In this document: piece by piece, positions 37,426 through 48,235 of the stretch
Layout: each line of letters opens with the position of its first letter
Position numbering within the stretch: position 1 is the stretch's first letter
From: Flavobacteriaceae bacterium
GTDB taxonomy: Bacteria > Bacteroidota > Bacteroidia > Flavobacteriales > Flavobacteriaceae
Length of the DNA: 51,507 nucleotides
Assembly: GCA_002723295.1 (NCBI GenBank)
Contig: PBNP01000027.1
Location: 72,006-123,512 of the forward strand
Direction: 5' to 3'
The notes under the pieces: model-generated
Database searches by the model: none
What the model saw: only the letters and a program-made list of their open reading frames with translations
Told to the model about the DNA's origin: nothing
Translations under genes and position numbers: made by a program

Positions 37426-38283
37426 TTAATGTAAATGTGGCCCTGCAGATCTTCCCGTATTCCCAACATAACCAATTATTTCTCCACGTTTGACTTTTTG
37501 ACCTCTTTTAACATTATATCCATTTAAATGAGCGTATAAACTAACATAGCCATATCCATGATCAATTCTTATATGTTTTCCAAATCCAGCAGCTCTATTA
37601 TCAGCCCTTTTAACTTCTCCATCACCTGTAGCAAAAATTGGAGTTCCTTTTGGAGCTGTAAAATCCATACCCCAATGCATTCTCTGTTTTTTTGTAAATG
37701 GATCATTTCTATATCCATAGCCTGAGGCTAATCTTTTTAGATCTTTATTTCTAATAGGCTGAATAGAGGGAATAGAAGCTAGTAAACCTAATTTATTAGC
37801 AGCTAATTTTTCTATTTCATCTAATGATCGAGATTGTATCACTATTTGTTTAGTTAAAACATCAATTCGTTTAGATGTATTTGTTATCATTTCGGAATTT
37901 TTAAACCCTTCTAATTCTTTGTATCTATTAATTCCACCAAAACCTATTTTCCTTTGAGATTCAGGAATTGGACTTGCTTCAAAATAAACACGATATAAAT
38001 TGTTATCCCTTTCTTCTATATTATCTAAAACATTTTCTATTTGATTTAATTTTAAGTTCATTAAATCTAATTGAAGAGCATAATTTTGCAACTCTCTACC
38101 TTGAATAATTTCCTTTGGTGTAGAAATTAAATTGGTATTTAATAAAATAAATAATGAAAAAATGCCAAAAATAATTGCAGACAATATAAATAGAAAAAAA
38201 TTTGATATTTGAAGAGTAAGAGATTTCTTAATTGGTTTATAAGAAAGCGTTTGAGAATCAAAGTAATATTTAACTTTAGTCAT
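37426..38283 (-). CDS. M23-family peptidoglycan endopeptidase, interrupted by in-frame stop
   Basis: The 285 codons encode one membrane helix (about 27-50), a coiled-coil region (60-165) and a LytM/M23 domain. The zinc ligands are all present before the stop: H203 and D207 in HWGMD, AHL at 251-253, and GPHLH ending at H285. Such proteins cut peptide crosslinks or activate amidases in the periplasm. The stop falls at the conserved tyrosine just after HLH, removing the last 40 residues and the final strand of the fold. With read-through, the product would be 325 residues. Confidence 0.85.
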   Translation of the reverse strand: MTKVKYYFDSQTLSYKPIKKSLTLQISNFFLFILSAIIFGIFSLFILLNTNLISTPKEIIQGRELQNYALQLDLMNLKLNQIENVLDNIEERDNNLYRVYFEASPIPESQRKIGFGGINRYKELEGFKNSEMITNTSKRIDVLTKQIVIQSRSLDEIEKLAANKLGLLASIPSIQPIRNKDLKRLASGYGYRNDPFTKKQRMHWGMDFTAPKGTPIFATGDGEVKRADNRAAGFGKHIRIDHGYGYVSLYAHLNGYNVKRGQKVKRGEIIGYVGNTGRSAGPHLH

Positions 38284-38421
38284 AAAGTGCAGTAATTTCC
38301 ATATTTATAAGGAAATATTTTTTCCAAATATAATAAAAACATAAGTAAATCATTGTCTGTGTTTAATAGACAATTGCAATCAGATACTTACCTTTGCACA
38401 TAGAGATGATTAAATATTTTC

Positions 38422-41031
38422 ATGAAGTCTGAAATAATTCGTAAAAAATTTCTTGATTTTTTTGCATCCAAAGGACATGCAATAGTTCCTTCTTCTCCGA
38501 TGGTTGTTAAAGATGATCCAACACTAATGTTTACTAACGCTGGAATGAATCAATTTAAGAATTTCTTTTTGGGAAATACAAAACCTAATAGCCCAAGAAT
38601 AGCTAATACTCAAAAATGTCTTAGGGTTTCTGGAAAACATAATGATCTAGAAGAAGTTGGAATTGATACTTATCATCATACTTTTTTTGAAATGTTAGGG
38701 AACTGGAGTTTCGGTGATTACTTTAAAAAAGAGGCAATTGAATGGGCATGGGAGCTTTTAACTGAAATTTATCAAATTGACAAAGAAAATTTATATGTAA
38801 CTGTATTTAAAGGAGATAAATCTGATGGGTTGAGTAAGGATAGTGAGGCATTTAAATATTGGAGTTCTATTTTGCCTATAGAAAGAATATTATATGGAGA
38901 TAAAAAGGATAATTTTTGGGAAATGGGGGATCAAGGCCCTTGTGGTCCATGTTCGGAAATTCATATAGATATTAGGTCTGATAATGAAAAATCAAAGATT
39001 AAAGGAAATCAGTTGATTAATAAAGATCATCCTCAAGTTATTGAACTTTGGAATCTTGTTTTTATAGAGTTTAACAGAAATTCTGATGGTTCATTAAATA
39101 AATTACCTGCTAAGCATATAGATACTGGTATGGGTTTTGAGAGATTATGTATGGTTTTACAAAAATCTTCATCTAATTATAATACTGATATATTCAAGCC
39201 AATTATTTTAGAATTACAAACTATTACTAATTATAAGTATGGAAAAAATAATGAAAAAGATATTGCAATAAGAGTAATTGCAGATCATGTAAGATCGGTT
39301 TATTTTGCAATTGCTGATGGTCAATTGCCTTCTAATAATGGAGCTGGATACGTTATACGGAGAATTTTGAGAAGAGCAATTCGTTATGGTTTTACATTTT
39401 TAAACCAAAAAAAACCTTTCATTCACCTTTTAGTAAGTTCAGTTTCTAAACAAATGAGTCAAGTTTTTCCTGAATTAAAAAAAGAAATAAAACTTGCTGA
39501 AAATGTAATTAGAGAGGAAGAAAAATCTTTTCTCAATACTTTAGATCAAGGAATAGTAATGTTAAATTCAATGTTAAATTCTTCAAATGATAAAATTTTG
39601 GATGGAAAAAAAGTTTTTGAGTTATATGACACCTTTGGTTTTCCTCTAGATTTAACATCATTAATCGCGAGAGAAAAAAACTTTAAAATTGATGAAGCAG
39701 CTTTTAATACTGAGATGAGTAGACAAAAAGAACGTTCGAAATCTGCTTCAGTTTCATCAGCTGAAGATTGGCAAATAGTATTAGAAGATGATTTAGAAGA
39801 ATTTGTAGGGTATGATATACTTCAAGCCGATGTTAAAATAACTCGCTATCGTAAGATGAGCAATAAAAAAGATGGCCATTTTTATCAGTTAGTTTTTAAT
39901 TTAACTCCATTTTATCCTGAAGGAGGAGGTCAGGTTGGAGACAAAGGATATCTTCAGGAAAGTAATGGAACTATTCATTATATAACTGACACTAAAAACG
40001 AAAATAATCTAATTATTCATTTTACAAAAACTATCCCACAAAATACAACAGACACTTTTAAAGCTGTTGTTGATTCAAAACAAAGAAAAAGAACAGCATC
40101 TAATCATACTGGCACTCATTTGATGCACCAAGCTTTGAGGGCTGTTTTAGGAAATCATGTTGAGCAAAAAGGATCAATGGTTCATTCAGGAATGTTTAGG
40201 TTTGATTTTTCACATTTTTCAAAATTGAGCAATGATGAAATAGTTCAAGTTGAATCTTTTGTTAATGCAAGAATAAAAGAACAGTTGCCATTGGAAGAAG
40301 AAAGAAATATACCATATAAATCTGCTATTGAGAAAGGAGCTATTGCTCTTTTTGGGGAAAAATATGGTGATACAGTCAGAACTATTCGTTTTGGACAATC
40401 AATAGAATTGTGTGGAGGCTGTCATGTAAAAAACACCTCTGAAATATGGTATTTCAAAATTTTAAATGAATCAGCTATAGCTTCTGGAGTTAGAAGAATA
40501 GAAGCTATAACAGGAGATGCTGTAATTTCACATTTTGAAGATCAGAGTAAAACCTTACAAAGTCTAAATACCTTAATTAAAAAATCGCAAGACCCCTTAA
40601 AAGCCTTTAATACTTTAATAGAAGAAAATTCTGAGCTTAGAAAAGAATTAAAATCATTAACCAAATTAAAAATTCAGCTAATTAAATCTGATTTAGTAAA
40701 AGTTATAAAGAAAAAAAAGAAAATTAATTTTGCTGCAAAAGAAATTGATTTGGATCAAAAATACATTAGAGATTTAGCTTTTGAATTAGGTAAGGGGTTT
40801 AATAATCTTTTTTTAGTTTTAGCTTCCAAAATAAATGGAAAGGCTTTTTTAAGTTGTTATATATCAAAAGAATTAGTTAAGTCAAAAGGTTTTAATGCTT
40901 CGAAAATAGTTAAAACTTTAAGTGAATATATTGGTGGTAGTGGTGGAGGACAATCTTTTTATGCAACAGCAGGAGGAAAAAAAACAGAAGGAATTGAAAA
41001 AGCAATTAAATTTTCAGAAAGTTTAGTTTAA
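38422..41031 (+). CDS. alaS: Alanyl-tRNA synthetase
   Basis: A class II synthetase of 869 residues with all domains: catalytic core ([25 protein letters not shown]), tRNA recognition, editing domain with [12 protein letters not shown] and CGGCHV zinc ligands, and the C-terminal C-Ala region ending with [12 protein letters not shown]. It charges tRNA-Ala in the cytoplasm. TACCTTTG (38389-38396) is a likely -7 box. The glucosaminidase gene follows after 21 bases. Confidence 0.98.
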   Translation: MKSEIIRKKFLDFFASKGHAIVPSSPMVVKDDPTLMFTNAGMNQFKNFFLGNTKPNSPRIANTQKCLRVSGKHNDLEEVGIDTYHHTFFEMLGNWSFGDYFKKEAIEWAWELLTEIYQIDKENLYVTVFKGDKSDGLSKDSEAFKYWSSILPIERILYGDKKDNFWEMGDQGPCGPCSEIHIDIRSDNEKSKIKGNQLINKDHPQVIELWNLVFIEFNRNSDGSLNKLPAKHIDTGMGFERLCMVLQKSSSNYNTDIFKPIILELQTITNYKYGKNNEKDIAIRVIADHVRSVYFAIADGQLPSNNGAGYVIRRILRRAIRYGFTFLNQKKPFIHLLVSSVSKQMSQVFPELKKEIKLAENVIREEEKSFLNTLDQGIVMLNSMLNSSNDKILDGKKVFELYDTFGFPLDLTSLIAREKNFKIDEAAFNTEMSRQKERSKSASVSSAEDWQIVLEDDLEEFVGYDILQADVKITRYRKMSNKKDGHFYQLVFNLTPFYPEGGGQVGDKGYLQESNGTIHYITDTKNENNLIIHFTKTIPQNTTDTFKAVVDSKQRKRTASNHTGTHLMHQALRAVLGNHVEQKGSMVHSGMFRFDFSHFSKLSNDEIVQVESFVNARIKEQLPLEEERNIPYKSAIEKGAIALFGEKYGDTVRTIRFGQSIELCGGCHVKNTSEIWYFKILNESAIASGVRRIEAITGDAVISHFEDQSKTLQSLNTLIKKSQDPLKAFNTLIEENSELRKELKSLTKLKIQLIKSDLVKVIKKKKKINFAAKEIDLDQKYIRDLAFELGKGFNNLFLVLASKINGKAFLSCYISKELVKSKGFNASKIVKTLSEYIGGSGGGQSFYATAGGKKTEGIEKAIKFSESLV

Positions 41032-41052
41032 AGAATTTCATCATTTAATTTA

Positions 41053-41871
41053 ATGATATCAAATATTAAATTCTATTTATTTTTTAAGCAAAGTATTATA
41101 ATTGTATTAATGGTTTTTTTTACAAATTGTGGTGCTGGAAGAAGAATAAATGTAAAGAAAAACTCAGCTCTTAAAACCACCTATAAAAATCAAAAGACGA
41201 CCACTTTTTCAAAAAAAAATATAAATTCAAGTTTAACATCTAAATCTAATAGAGCAATAGAGTATATAAAAAAATATAGTTCTATTGCAAAAGAAGAAAT
41301 GAAGAAGTTTAAAATTCCAGCTAGCATAACTTTAGCTCAAGGTATTTTAGAATCTGGCTCAGGTTATGGTTCACTTGCCTTAAGAGCGAATAATCATTTT
41401 GGGATTAAGTGCCACAAGGGTTGGAAGGGCAAAAGAATTTATCATGATGATGATAAAAAAGGTGAGTGTTTTAGAGTTTATAAAAATCCAAAAAGATCAT
41501 TTAGAGATCACTCTAGATTTTTAACTGATAGAGACCGATATAAATTTCTTTTTGAATATAAAATAACAAATTATAAAGCTTGGGCAAAGGGATTAAAAAA
41601 AGCTGGATATGCTACTGATCCTAAATATCCAAAAAAATTAATAGAAATAATTGAGAGGTACGAATTATATAGATTTGATAAAAAAAGATTCTCCAAGAAA
41701 AAGGACAATAAAAGTAAAAGAGTTATATATTATAAGGTAGAGAAAGGGGATACGCTTTATTCTATTTCAAAAAAATATAATATTTCAGTTAAAGAAATAT
41801 TAAATAATAACAAGTTAAATAATAATATTATTTTATTAGGTCAGATTTTGGAAATTCCAATTAATAAATAA
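41053..41871 (+). CDS. Glucosaminidase-LysM lipoprotein (peptidoglycan hydrolase)
   Basis: The 272-residue protein has a hydrophobic signal ending in a probable lipobox (FTNC, about Cys26), a basic Ser/Lys/Thr linker, a glucosaminidase (GH73-like) domain with the glutamate in [16 protein letters not shown] and [11 protein letters not shown], and a C-terminal LysM domain ([20 protein letters not shown]). It should cut wall glycan strands in the periplasm. It lies between alaS and hemL and is probably cotranscribed with both (gaps 21 and 2 bases). Confidence 0.9.
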   Translation: MISNIKFYLFFKQSIIIVLMVFFTNCGAGRRINVKKNSALKTTYKNQKTTTFSKKNINSSLTSKSNRAIEYIKKYSSIAKEEMKKFKIPASITLAQGILESGSGYGSLALRANNHFGIKCHKGWKGKRIYHDDDKKGECFRVYKNPKRSFRDHSRFLTDRDRYKFLFEYKITNYKAWAKGLKKAGYATDPKYPKKLIEIIERYELYRFDKKRFSKKKDNKSKRVIYYKVEKGDTLYSISKKYNISVKEILNNNKLNNNIILLGQILEIPINK

Positions 41872-41873
41872 TC

Positions 41874-43160
41874 ATGATATATCAAAGAAGCAGTAAATTA
41901 TTTAAAACAGCTAAAAATTATTTAGCTGGAGGGGTTAACTCCCCTGTAAGAGCTTTTAAAGCCGTTGGTGGTACGCCAATTTTTATTAAATATGCCAAAG
42001 GAGCATATTTGTTTGATGAAGATGGAAATAAATTTATTGATTATATATCTAGTTGGGGTCCAATGATTCTTGGACACGCATATGAATCTGTTATTAATGC
42101 TATTTCAGAAATTGCTAAAAATGGAACTTCATTTGGCACTCCTACAGAGATAGAAACTGAGATTGCAAAATTGGTAATATCAAAAGTTTCAAATATTGAT
42201 AAAATTAGATTTGTAAATTCTGGAACGGAGGCATGCATGAGTTCTATAAGACTAGCTCGGGGATATACAAAAAGGGATAAAATTTTAAAATTTGCGGGAT
42301 GTTATCATGGTCATTCAGACTCTTTTTTAATTAAAGCTGGAAGTGGTGCTTCTACTTTTGGGGTGCCAACTAGTTTAGGAATAACAAGAGGAACAAGTAA
42401 AGATACACTTGTTGCTGATTACAACAATTTAGATAGTGTCAAAAAACATTTCAAAGAATTTCCAGATCAAATTGCCGCAATTATTTTAGAGCCAATAGCA
42501 GGAAATATGGGATGTATTCCGCCTAAACTTGAATTTATTCAAAATCTCAGGCGATTATGTGATAACTATGGATCAATATTAATTTTTGATGAAGTAATGA
42601 CTGGTTTTCGAGTAGGCTTGGGGGGTGCACAGGAAAGTTTAAAAGTAAATGCAGATATTGTAGCTTTTGGAAAGATAATTGGTGGAGGATTGCCCGTTGG
42701 TGCTTTTGCAGCATCAAATAAAATAATGGAAAGTTTAGCTCCAGACGGATTGATATATCAAGCCGGAACACTAAGTGGAAATCCATTAGCTATGATAGCC
42801 GGCTTAACAACATTAAAGGAGATTGTAAATGACCCGGATATTTATTCTCGTTTAGAAGAAAAGACCAAAACTCTAAAATTTGGTATGGAAAAAGTTTTAA
42901 ACAAAAAAGGAATTCCCTTCAAAATTAATATGTTTGGATCTATGATTTCATTGCATTTTACTGAAACAGAAGTTTTTGATTTTATTAGCGCTTCAAAGGG
43001 AGACAATAATAACTTCAAGAAATATTTTAATGGAATGTTAAGAGAAGGGATTTACCTTCCTCCTAGTGCGTATGAGAGTTGTTTTTTAAATGATGCTCTT
43101 TCATATGATGATATTGATTTTACTTTGAATGCATTTGACAAAGTAATTAGTTCTATCTAG
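41874..43160 (+). CDS. hemL: Glutamate-1-semialdehyde 2,1-aminomutase
   Basis: HemL makes 5-aminolevulinate from glutamate-1-semialdehyde, the C5 entry to haem. The 428-residue PLP enzyme has [18 protein letters not shown] near the start, [25 protein letters not shown], and the PLP-binding lysine in [16 protein letters not shown]. The C-terminus overlaps the convergent lysS stop by 4 bases. Confidence 0.98.
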   Translation: MIYQRSSKLFKTAKNYLAGGVNSPVRAFKAVGGTPIFIKYAKGAYLFDEDGNKFIDYISSWGPMILGHAYESVINAISEIAKNGTSFGTPTEIETEIAKLVISKVSNIDKIRFVNSGTEACMSSIRLARGYTKRDKILKFAGCYHGHSDSFLIKAGSGASTFGVPTSLGITRGTSKDTLVADYNNLDSVKKHFKEFPDQIAAIILEPIAGNMGCIPPKLEFIQNLRRLCDNYGSILIFDEVMTGFRVGLGGAQESLKVNADIVAFGKIIGGGLPVGAFAASNKIMESLAPDGLIYQAGTLSGNPLAMIAGLTTLKEIVNDPDIYSRLEEKTKTLKFGMEKVLNKKGIPFKINMFGSMISLHFTETEVFDFISASKGDNNNFKKYFNGMLREGIYLPPSAYESCFLNDALSYDDIDFTLNAFDKVISSI

Positions 43161-44848
43161 GAAAGTTCCACAAAAAAACCTTTTTGATTATTAATTACTT
43201 TGACTAAACCCTTTTCCCTTAAGCTTTTGAGGGAAATGTCCCATTTTTTATTACTTAAGTCAGATTCTTGCTTAAGAGTAGAAAGTAATTTTGGGGAAGA
43301 TGTCTTAAGTAAGTTATAAATCGTTTTTTCTTCATTAGTAAGATCAATATTTTTTTTCTCAGGTTTCATTTGAGGGAAAAAGATAACTTCTTGTATAGAC
43401 TTGTTATCAGTAAATAACATTACTAATCTATCAATTCCTATTCCAATACCTGCTGTAGGCGGCATTCCGTATTCTAAAGCACGAATAAAATCTTGATCAA
43501 TGTACATTGCTTCATCATCACCTTTTTCAATAAGTTTTAGTTGGTCTTCAAACCTATTAAGTTGATCAATAGGGTCATTTAATTCAGAATAAGCATTAGC
43601 TAATTCAGTTCCATTAACAAGTAATTCAAATCTTTCTGTTAATTCTTGATTATCCCTATGAGCTTTAGTTAAGGGACTCATTTCTTTAGGATAATCAATA
43701 ATGAAAGTTGGCTGTATATAATGATGCTCACATTTTTCTCCAAAAATTAAATCAATCAATTTTCCTACCCCCATATTATTATCATATTTAAGGCCTAATT
43801 TTTTTACTGTTTTTAACAGCTCCTCTTTTTTCATATTAGAAATGTCATATCCAGTATATTTTTTTATTGAATCTATAATTTTTACTCTAGGAAATGGAGT
43901 TTTAAAATTAATTATAGAATCTCCAAACTTTACCTTTGTATTCCCATTAACATCTAAAGCAACTTTTTCTAACAATTTTTCTGTAAACTCCATCATCCAT
44001 TTATAATCTTTGTATGCAACATAAAGCTCTACCATTGTAAATTCTGGATTATGATTACGATCCATTCCTTCATTCCTGAAGTCTTTAGAGAATTCATATA
44101 CACCTTCAAATCCACCAACAATTAATCGTTTTAGATATAATTCATTTGCAATTCTTAGGTATAGAGGAATATTTAGAGAGTTGTGATGAGTTTTAAAGGG
44201 ACGAGCTATTGCCCCTCCAGGTATGGGTTGTAAAATAGGGGTTTCAACCTCTAAAAAGTTTTCTTTATTGAAAAAACCTCTAATTATATTAGTAATCTTA
44301 GTTCTTTTAATAAATGTGTCTTTTACTTTTGGATTTACAATTAAATCAACATATCGTTGTCTATACCTTAATTGAGGGTCATTAAATTCATCATATATTT
44401 TTCCATCTGAATCAACTTTAGGAAGAGGCAAGGGTCGAATAGATTTACTAAGGATTTTAAAACTTTTAACTAAAACCGTTTTTTCACCAACATTAGTTTT
44501 AAATAGTTTTCCTTTAATTCCAATTATATCGCCTATATCTAATAGTTTTTTATATATTTCATTGTATAATGTCTTATCCTCAGTTGGACATATTTCATCT
44601 CTGTTGAAATAAACTTGAATTTTGCCTTTATTATCCTGTAACTCTGCAAAACTAGCATTACCCTGTATTCTTCTTGACATAAGTCTTCCTGCTATAATTA
44701 CCTCTTTATTTTCCTTGAATTTTTCTTTAATCAAAACTGATGAACTATTTATTTGAAATAAAGATGCAGGATAGGGGTTTATACCAATTTTTATAAGATT
44801 TTCAAGTTTCTCACGTCTAATACGTTCTTGTTCAGAAAAGGATGACAT
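43157..44848 (-). CDS. lysS: Lysyl-tRNA synthetase (class II)
   Basis: The 563-residue enzyme has an N-terminal OB-fold anticodon domain ([23 protein letters not shown]), class II motif 2 ([18 protein letters not shown]) and motif 3 ([15 protein letters not shown]). The last 60 residues form a helical/winged extension ([20 protein letters not shown]...) beyond the catalytic core that bacteroidotal LysRS often carry. It is a single-gene unit with its own promoter. Confidence 0.97.
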   Translation of the reverse strand: MSSFSEQERIRREKLENLIKIGINPYPASLFQINSSSVLIKEKFKENKEVIIAGRLMSRRIQGNASFAELQDNKGKIQVYFNRDEICPTEDKTLYNEIYKKLLDIGDIIGIKGKLFKTNVGEKTVLVKSFKILSKSIRPLPLPKVDSDGKIYDEFNDPQLRYRQRYVDLIVNPKVKDTFIKRTKITNIIRGFFNKENFLEVETPILQPIPGGAIARPFKTHHNSLNIPLYLRIANELYLKRLIVGGFEGVYEFSKDFRNEGMDRNHNPEFTMVELYVAYKDYKWMMEFTEKLLEKVALDVNGNTKVKFGDSIINFKTPFPRVKIIDSIKKYTGYDISNMKKEELLKTVKKLGLKYDNNMGVGKLIDLIFGEKCEHHYIQPTFIIDYPKEMSPLTKAHRDNQELTERFELLVNGTELANAYSELNDPIDQLNRFEDQLKLIEKGDDEAMYIDQDFIRALEYGMPPTAGIGIGIDRLVMLFTDNKSIQEVIFFPQMKPEKKNIDLTNEEKTIYNLLKTSSPKLLSTLKQESDLSNKKWDISLKSLREKGLVKVINNQKGFFVELS

Positions 44849-44865
44849 AACTAAATTGATTTTTT

Positions 44866-44900
44866 CAAAGATAACTAATGTTATTCATTGGACTGTCAAA
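44866..44900 (-). promoter_or_regulatory. Promoter of lysS
   Basis: On the minus strand TTTG (44900-44897), a 23-base spacer and TATCTTTG (44873-44866) match TTG-N17-23-TAnnTTTG. A second TATCTTTG on the plus strand (44905-44912) lies before the divergent Pmp3/YqaE gene, so the two start regions share one 80-base gap. Confidence 0.6.
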
Positions 44901-44928
44901 TTTGTATCTTTGATTTTAACTAAATCTT

Positions 44929-45090
44929 ATGTCTTTTTTTAGAGTTTTATTATCAATAATTTTTCCTCCATTATCTGTAATTGATAAAGGATGTGGTTCC
45001 ATACTAATTGTGTTTATTTTAACACTTTGTGGTTGGGTTCCTGGAGTAATAGCAGCTTTAGTTATTTTAAATAAAACAGTTGAAAAATGA
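44929..45090 (+). CDS. Small Pmp3/YqaE-family membrane protein
   Basis: This 53-codon gene starts with MSFFRVLLSIIFPPLSVIDK and has two membrane helices (about 4-20 and 24-46) around KGCGS, ending ILNKTVEK. The PPLSV...GCG... and CGWVPGVIAA pattern is the Pmp3/YqaE signature; the family is linked to membrane potential and salt or stress response. Its TGA overlaps the lipB ATG (ATGATGA), so the two are translationally coupled. A plus-strand TATCTTTG box (44905-44912) lies 16 bases before the start. Confidence 0.85.
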   Translation: MSFFRVLLSIIFPPLSVIDKGCGSILIVFILTLCGWVPGVIAALVILNKTVEK

Positions 45091-45713
45091 TGAACTATAA
45101 AAACAAAAATGTTATTATTGAGAATTGGGGACTGCTGAATTACAAATATGCTTGGAATAAGCAAGAAGAAATACTTCAAAAAATCATTGATGTAAAAATA
45201 AATAATCGTAAAATCAATAATATTAAAGAAACACCTAATTATATTATTTTTTTAGAGCATTTTCCTGTATATAGTATAGGGAAAAATGGAAACAAAAATA
45301 ATCTTTTAATTAATAATTCTGCTCTTTTGAAATATGGAATCGACTATGTAAAAACAAATAGAGGAGGAGACATCACTTTTCATGGACCTGGTCAAATTGT
45401 AGTATATCCAATATTAGATCTTGAAAATTTTTTTACTGATATTAATAAATATCTTAGAAAGTTAGAACAGGTAATAATCGATACCCTTGCAGATTATAAT
45501 TTAAAAGGTGAAAGAAGTTCTGATGAAACTGGAGTTTGGTTATCACCGAATACTCCATTTGCACGCAAAATTTGTGCAATAGGTGTTAGAGCAAGTAGAT
45601 GGGTAACCATGCATGGTTTTGCATTAAATATAAATACTGATTTGTCTTATTTTGAAAACATTATACCATGTGGAATTAATGGAAAAGCTGTGACTTCTTT
45701 AAAAAGGAACTAA
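45087..45713 (+). CDS. lipB: Octanoyltransferase LipB, C-terminus cut by -1 frameshift
   Basis: LipB moves octanoyl from acyl carrier protein to lipoyl domains, the first step of de novo lipoate attachment. The 208 codons include the family motif RGGDITFHGPGQIVVYP (92-108) and both catalytic residues: K161 in ARKICAIGVR and C195 in PCGING. The normal end GVTSLxKEL... is replaced by SLKRN and a stop. One base less at T-TTA-AAA (45698-45704) restores the family C-terminus. The truncated product might retain activity since the active site is complete, but the final helix is lost. Confidence 0.9.
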   Translation: MMNYKNKNVIIENWGLLNYKYAWNKQEEILQKIIDVKINNRKINNIKETPNYIIFLEHFPVYSIGKNGNKNNLLINNSALLKYGIDYVKTNRGGDITFHGPGQIVVYPILDLENFFTDINKYLRKLEQVIIDTLADYNLKGERSSDETGVWLSPNTPFARKICAIGVRASRWVTMHGFALNINTDLSYFENIIPCGINGKAVTSLKRN

Positions 45714-45799
45714 AAAAAAACATTTCCTTAAATGAAGTTCAGCTAAAAATAATTTCTCATTTTCAAAATAATTTTGATGCTAATTTAATTTATAAATAA
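45705..45799 (+). pseudogene. Displaced C-terminal part of lipB in the -1 frame
   Basis: From the last A of the heptamer context onward, the -1 frame reads KELKKNISLNEVQLK and ends FDANLIYK at a TAA (45797-45799). This matches the usual LipB C-terminus (TSLxKEL...xEVxxxxxxHFxxxF) and would bring the protein to 237 residues. It overlaps the end of the convergent lipoprotein gene by 20 bases. Confidence 0.8.
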
Positions 45800-48218
45800 T
45801 TATACCATTAGATTCTGATTTAGTAATTAATTCTAATGCTTTATCATTATCAGAATTTTCAAGTTGCGCTGGTCCGCTTCCATAAACAGGAAATCCTGGG
45901 ACAGCATTTCCATTACTATAAAAAAGATATACTTTTTCACCTTCTTTATCTGTAATAGTTATATATAATGTATTATTAATATAAAAGATTTTAGGTCTTG
46001 TATAATTTCCATAAGGAAGTTTGATAGGTATTCCTTTAATTGTTAAAATATTTTCAGAAATACTTACTAACGATTTTGTGGTCATGTCTAATAAATGTTG
46101 ATTAGCCCATCCTTCAGGACTTTTAATTATATTTCCTTTTATATCAATTTGAATTAAATTTCCTTCATTGTCTGATGTGGAAAATGTATTTAAATATGGC
46201 CAGATTGGATTGTTGCTGAAAGAAATTGTTGAATCTAATTTAATAATTTCTTTTCCCCTTCGATTTAAGATTAATACTTTTCCGTCTTGTTGCTGAATAA
46301 TAATGAAGTCTTTGTCCTTAAATCTTATATGTTTAGGAGGATATAGAAGAGGAGAGCTGGTTTTAGTGTACCTAAATCCATTAACATTTTCTCCTTTTGA
46401 GTTTAGCATTAATAAATTATTATCCTGAGATAAAAGAAATCTGTAATTTCTATTTCCATCATAATCAAAGACACTAAGAGGTTGAATCTCATTATATGAA
46501 TTAATGTTGATGTTAAATGGCTTTACAATTTTTCCGTTACGATCTAGAATTATAAAATGATTGGAAGTTCTAAATGCCATTTGCAATCTTTTATTTTTAT
46601 AAAGATCAACTTGTTGTATTTCTCCTATAATTCTTCCTGTAAGCTTTTTCTTCCAATAAAGAGTTCCTGAATTTGAAAAAAGATACAGATAGTTGTTTTC
46701 GTCTTGAAAAACTATGTCATATTCTTTTGACCTATGATTTTTTAACCATAATGGACCATTTATTATTGATGATTCTGAAACTATGCTACCTTCATTTGTA
46801 ACAGTATTTTTAATATTGTTTGGTTGATTTTTTCCAAATCTTAAATGAACATGAGATATTTCAACATCATTGACCCATTGAATTCCTATGAGCGGAAATT
46901 TTTCAGAGTTAAAATCTTTAGGTGAAAAACTGTTATTAATCTTGGAATCAAATTTTCTAGTTTTAGAAACCCATAATCCAGAGTTAATATCAGAAAGATT
47001 GTTTTGTAGGTTTAGAAAATTTTTATCATCTTTTAGAGTAGCCCCATCTTTAAAATTATTAATTATTGTTTTTGTTAATGTTAAATTATCACTCATCACA
47101 TAGAAATCTTCAATTAATGCTAAAAACTTTGCTTCGAAAGAATAATTGAATATATCTAGTAAAGGGGACAATTCTTTTGGGCTAAATTCCAATTTTCCAT
47201 ATTCTATATTCCTATATGAATTAACAGAACTGCTTAAAGAAAAAATTTTCTGATTTATATTAGATCTGTGAAGAATTATTGATTTTCCTTCATTATGGTT
47301 TAAGAACGTAATTTCATCTATTGCATTTAATCCTTCAATTAGTTTAGTCTTTATTGGCAAGTTATAATAATTTGAGAATTGTCTTAGTTGATCTGCAAAC
47401 AAGGGCATATTTTCAACAGGAAGACTCATAAATGAATTAAAGCTTTTTGGAATTATTCGACTACTTAAAATTGCTTTTGGTTTTAAATTGTTGAAAAGGG
47501 TTAATTTATTTGGAATTGAATCTTTTGTAATAGTAATTCCATCAAGTGAAAGTAATGATGAATTAAAATTTCCATCGAATGCAAGCCAATTTTCATAAAG
47601 ACTTGGAATAATATCTAGTTCAGGTAAAAACTGATTAAAAAAAATCTTTGCGTCCTTTTTTATCAAAATATTAAATACAGATTTTTGATTTAAACTTTTG
47701 ACTATTAAATAAAAATCTTTCCCTGATATTCCTTCCTGACGATTTGTATAATTTCTAATAATATTTTCAATTGTTATTTTGGAAGGAGAAATGATTTTGG
47801 CAGATCCTAACCTAGCCTCGTAAAAAGCAATTTCATTTACATAAAAATCTTTTATTTCAACTCCAGCGTATTTATTATATTGATTTTTGTTTTTCAAGTT
47901 ATCTTCAGCATTGTTGATTTGAATTAAAACAAATGAAAATTTATTTTTCCCAGTTGAAGAAAAGCAAATTAATTCAGGTACTTCAGAGGTGTCATTTATT
48001 AAAGAAAACAAAGACTCTAGTTTAATATTTTTTGGACTTAATGACCTTATAGAAGGATTTTGGCTCCATGTTTGCTTAAACGTTGTACCCTCATTTATTT
48101 GAACTATTGCTACTGTATTTTGTGGAACATATGAGTAAAAGTTTGATTCTGTATTTCTATTTGAATTACAGCTTGAAAAAAATAAAACTACAATAAAAAA
48201 AAATCTTAGACATTTCAT
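45780..48218 (-). CDS. Large lipoprotein with C-terminal beta-propeller-like region
   Basis: The 812-residue protein has a lipobox FFSSC (Cys17). The N-terminal half (about 25-480) resembles Bacteroidota DUF3352-like regions; the second half (about 500-800) has repeated WxxK/x-G-E-L/I blade motifs such as LYWKKKLTGRIIGE and LILNRRGKEIIKLD, suggesting a PQQ/WD-type propeller. No enzymatic motif is seen. It is 17 bases downstream of rnhB, an arrangement common in flavobacteria. Function is unknown, probably in the outer envelope. Confidence 0.72.
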   Translation of the reverse strand: MKCLRFFFIVVLFFSSCNSNRNTESNFYSYVPQNTVAIVQINEGTTFKQTWSQNPSIRSLSPKNIKLESLFSLINDTSEVPELICFSSTGKNKFSFVLIQINNAEDNLKNKNQYNKYAGVEIKDFYVNEIAFYEARLGSAKIISPSKITIENIIRNYTNRQEGISGKDFYLIVKSLNQKSVFNILIKKDAKIFFNQFLPELDIIPSLYENWLAFDGNFNSSLLSLDGITITKDSIPNKLTLFNNLKPKAILSSRIIPKSFNSFMSLPVENMPLFADQLRQFSNYYNLPIKTKLIEGLNAIDEITFLNHNEGKSIILHRSNINQKIFSLSSSVNSYRNIEYGKLEFSPKELSPLLDIFNYSFEAKFLALIEDFYVMSDNLTLTKTIINNFKDGATLKDDKNFLNLQNNLSDINSGLWVSKTRKFDSKINNSFSPKDFNSEKFPLIGIQWVNDVEISHVHLRFGKNQPNNIKNTVTNEGSIVSESSIINGPLWLKNHRSKEYDIVFQDENNYLYLFSNSGTLYWKKKLTGRIIGEIQQVDLYKNKRLQMAFRTSNHFIILDRNGKIVKPFNININSYNEIQPLSVFDYDGNRNYRFLLSQDNNLLMLNSKGENVNGFRYTKTSSPLLYPPKHIRFKDKDFIIIQQQDGKVLILNRRGKEIIKLDSTISFSNNPIWPYLNTFSTSDNEGNLIQIDIKGNIIKSPEGWANQHLLDMTTKSLVSISENILTIKGIPIKLPYGNYTRPKIFYINNTLYITITDKEGEKVYLFYSNGNAVPGFPVYGSGPAQLENSDNDKALELITKSESNGIIIYKLN

Positions 48219-48235
48219 TATTCAAATGTAAACAC

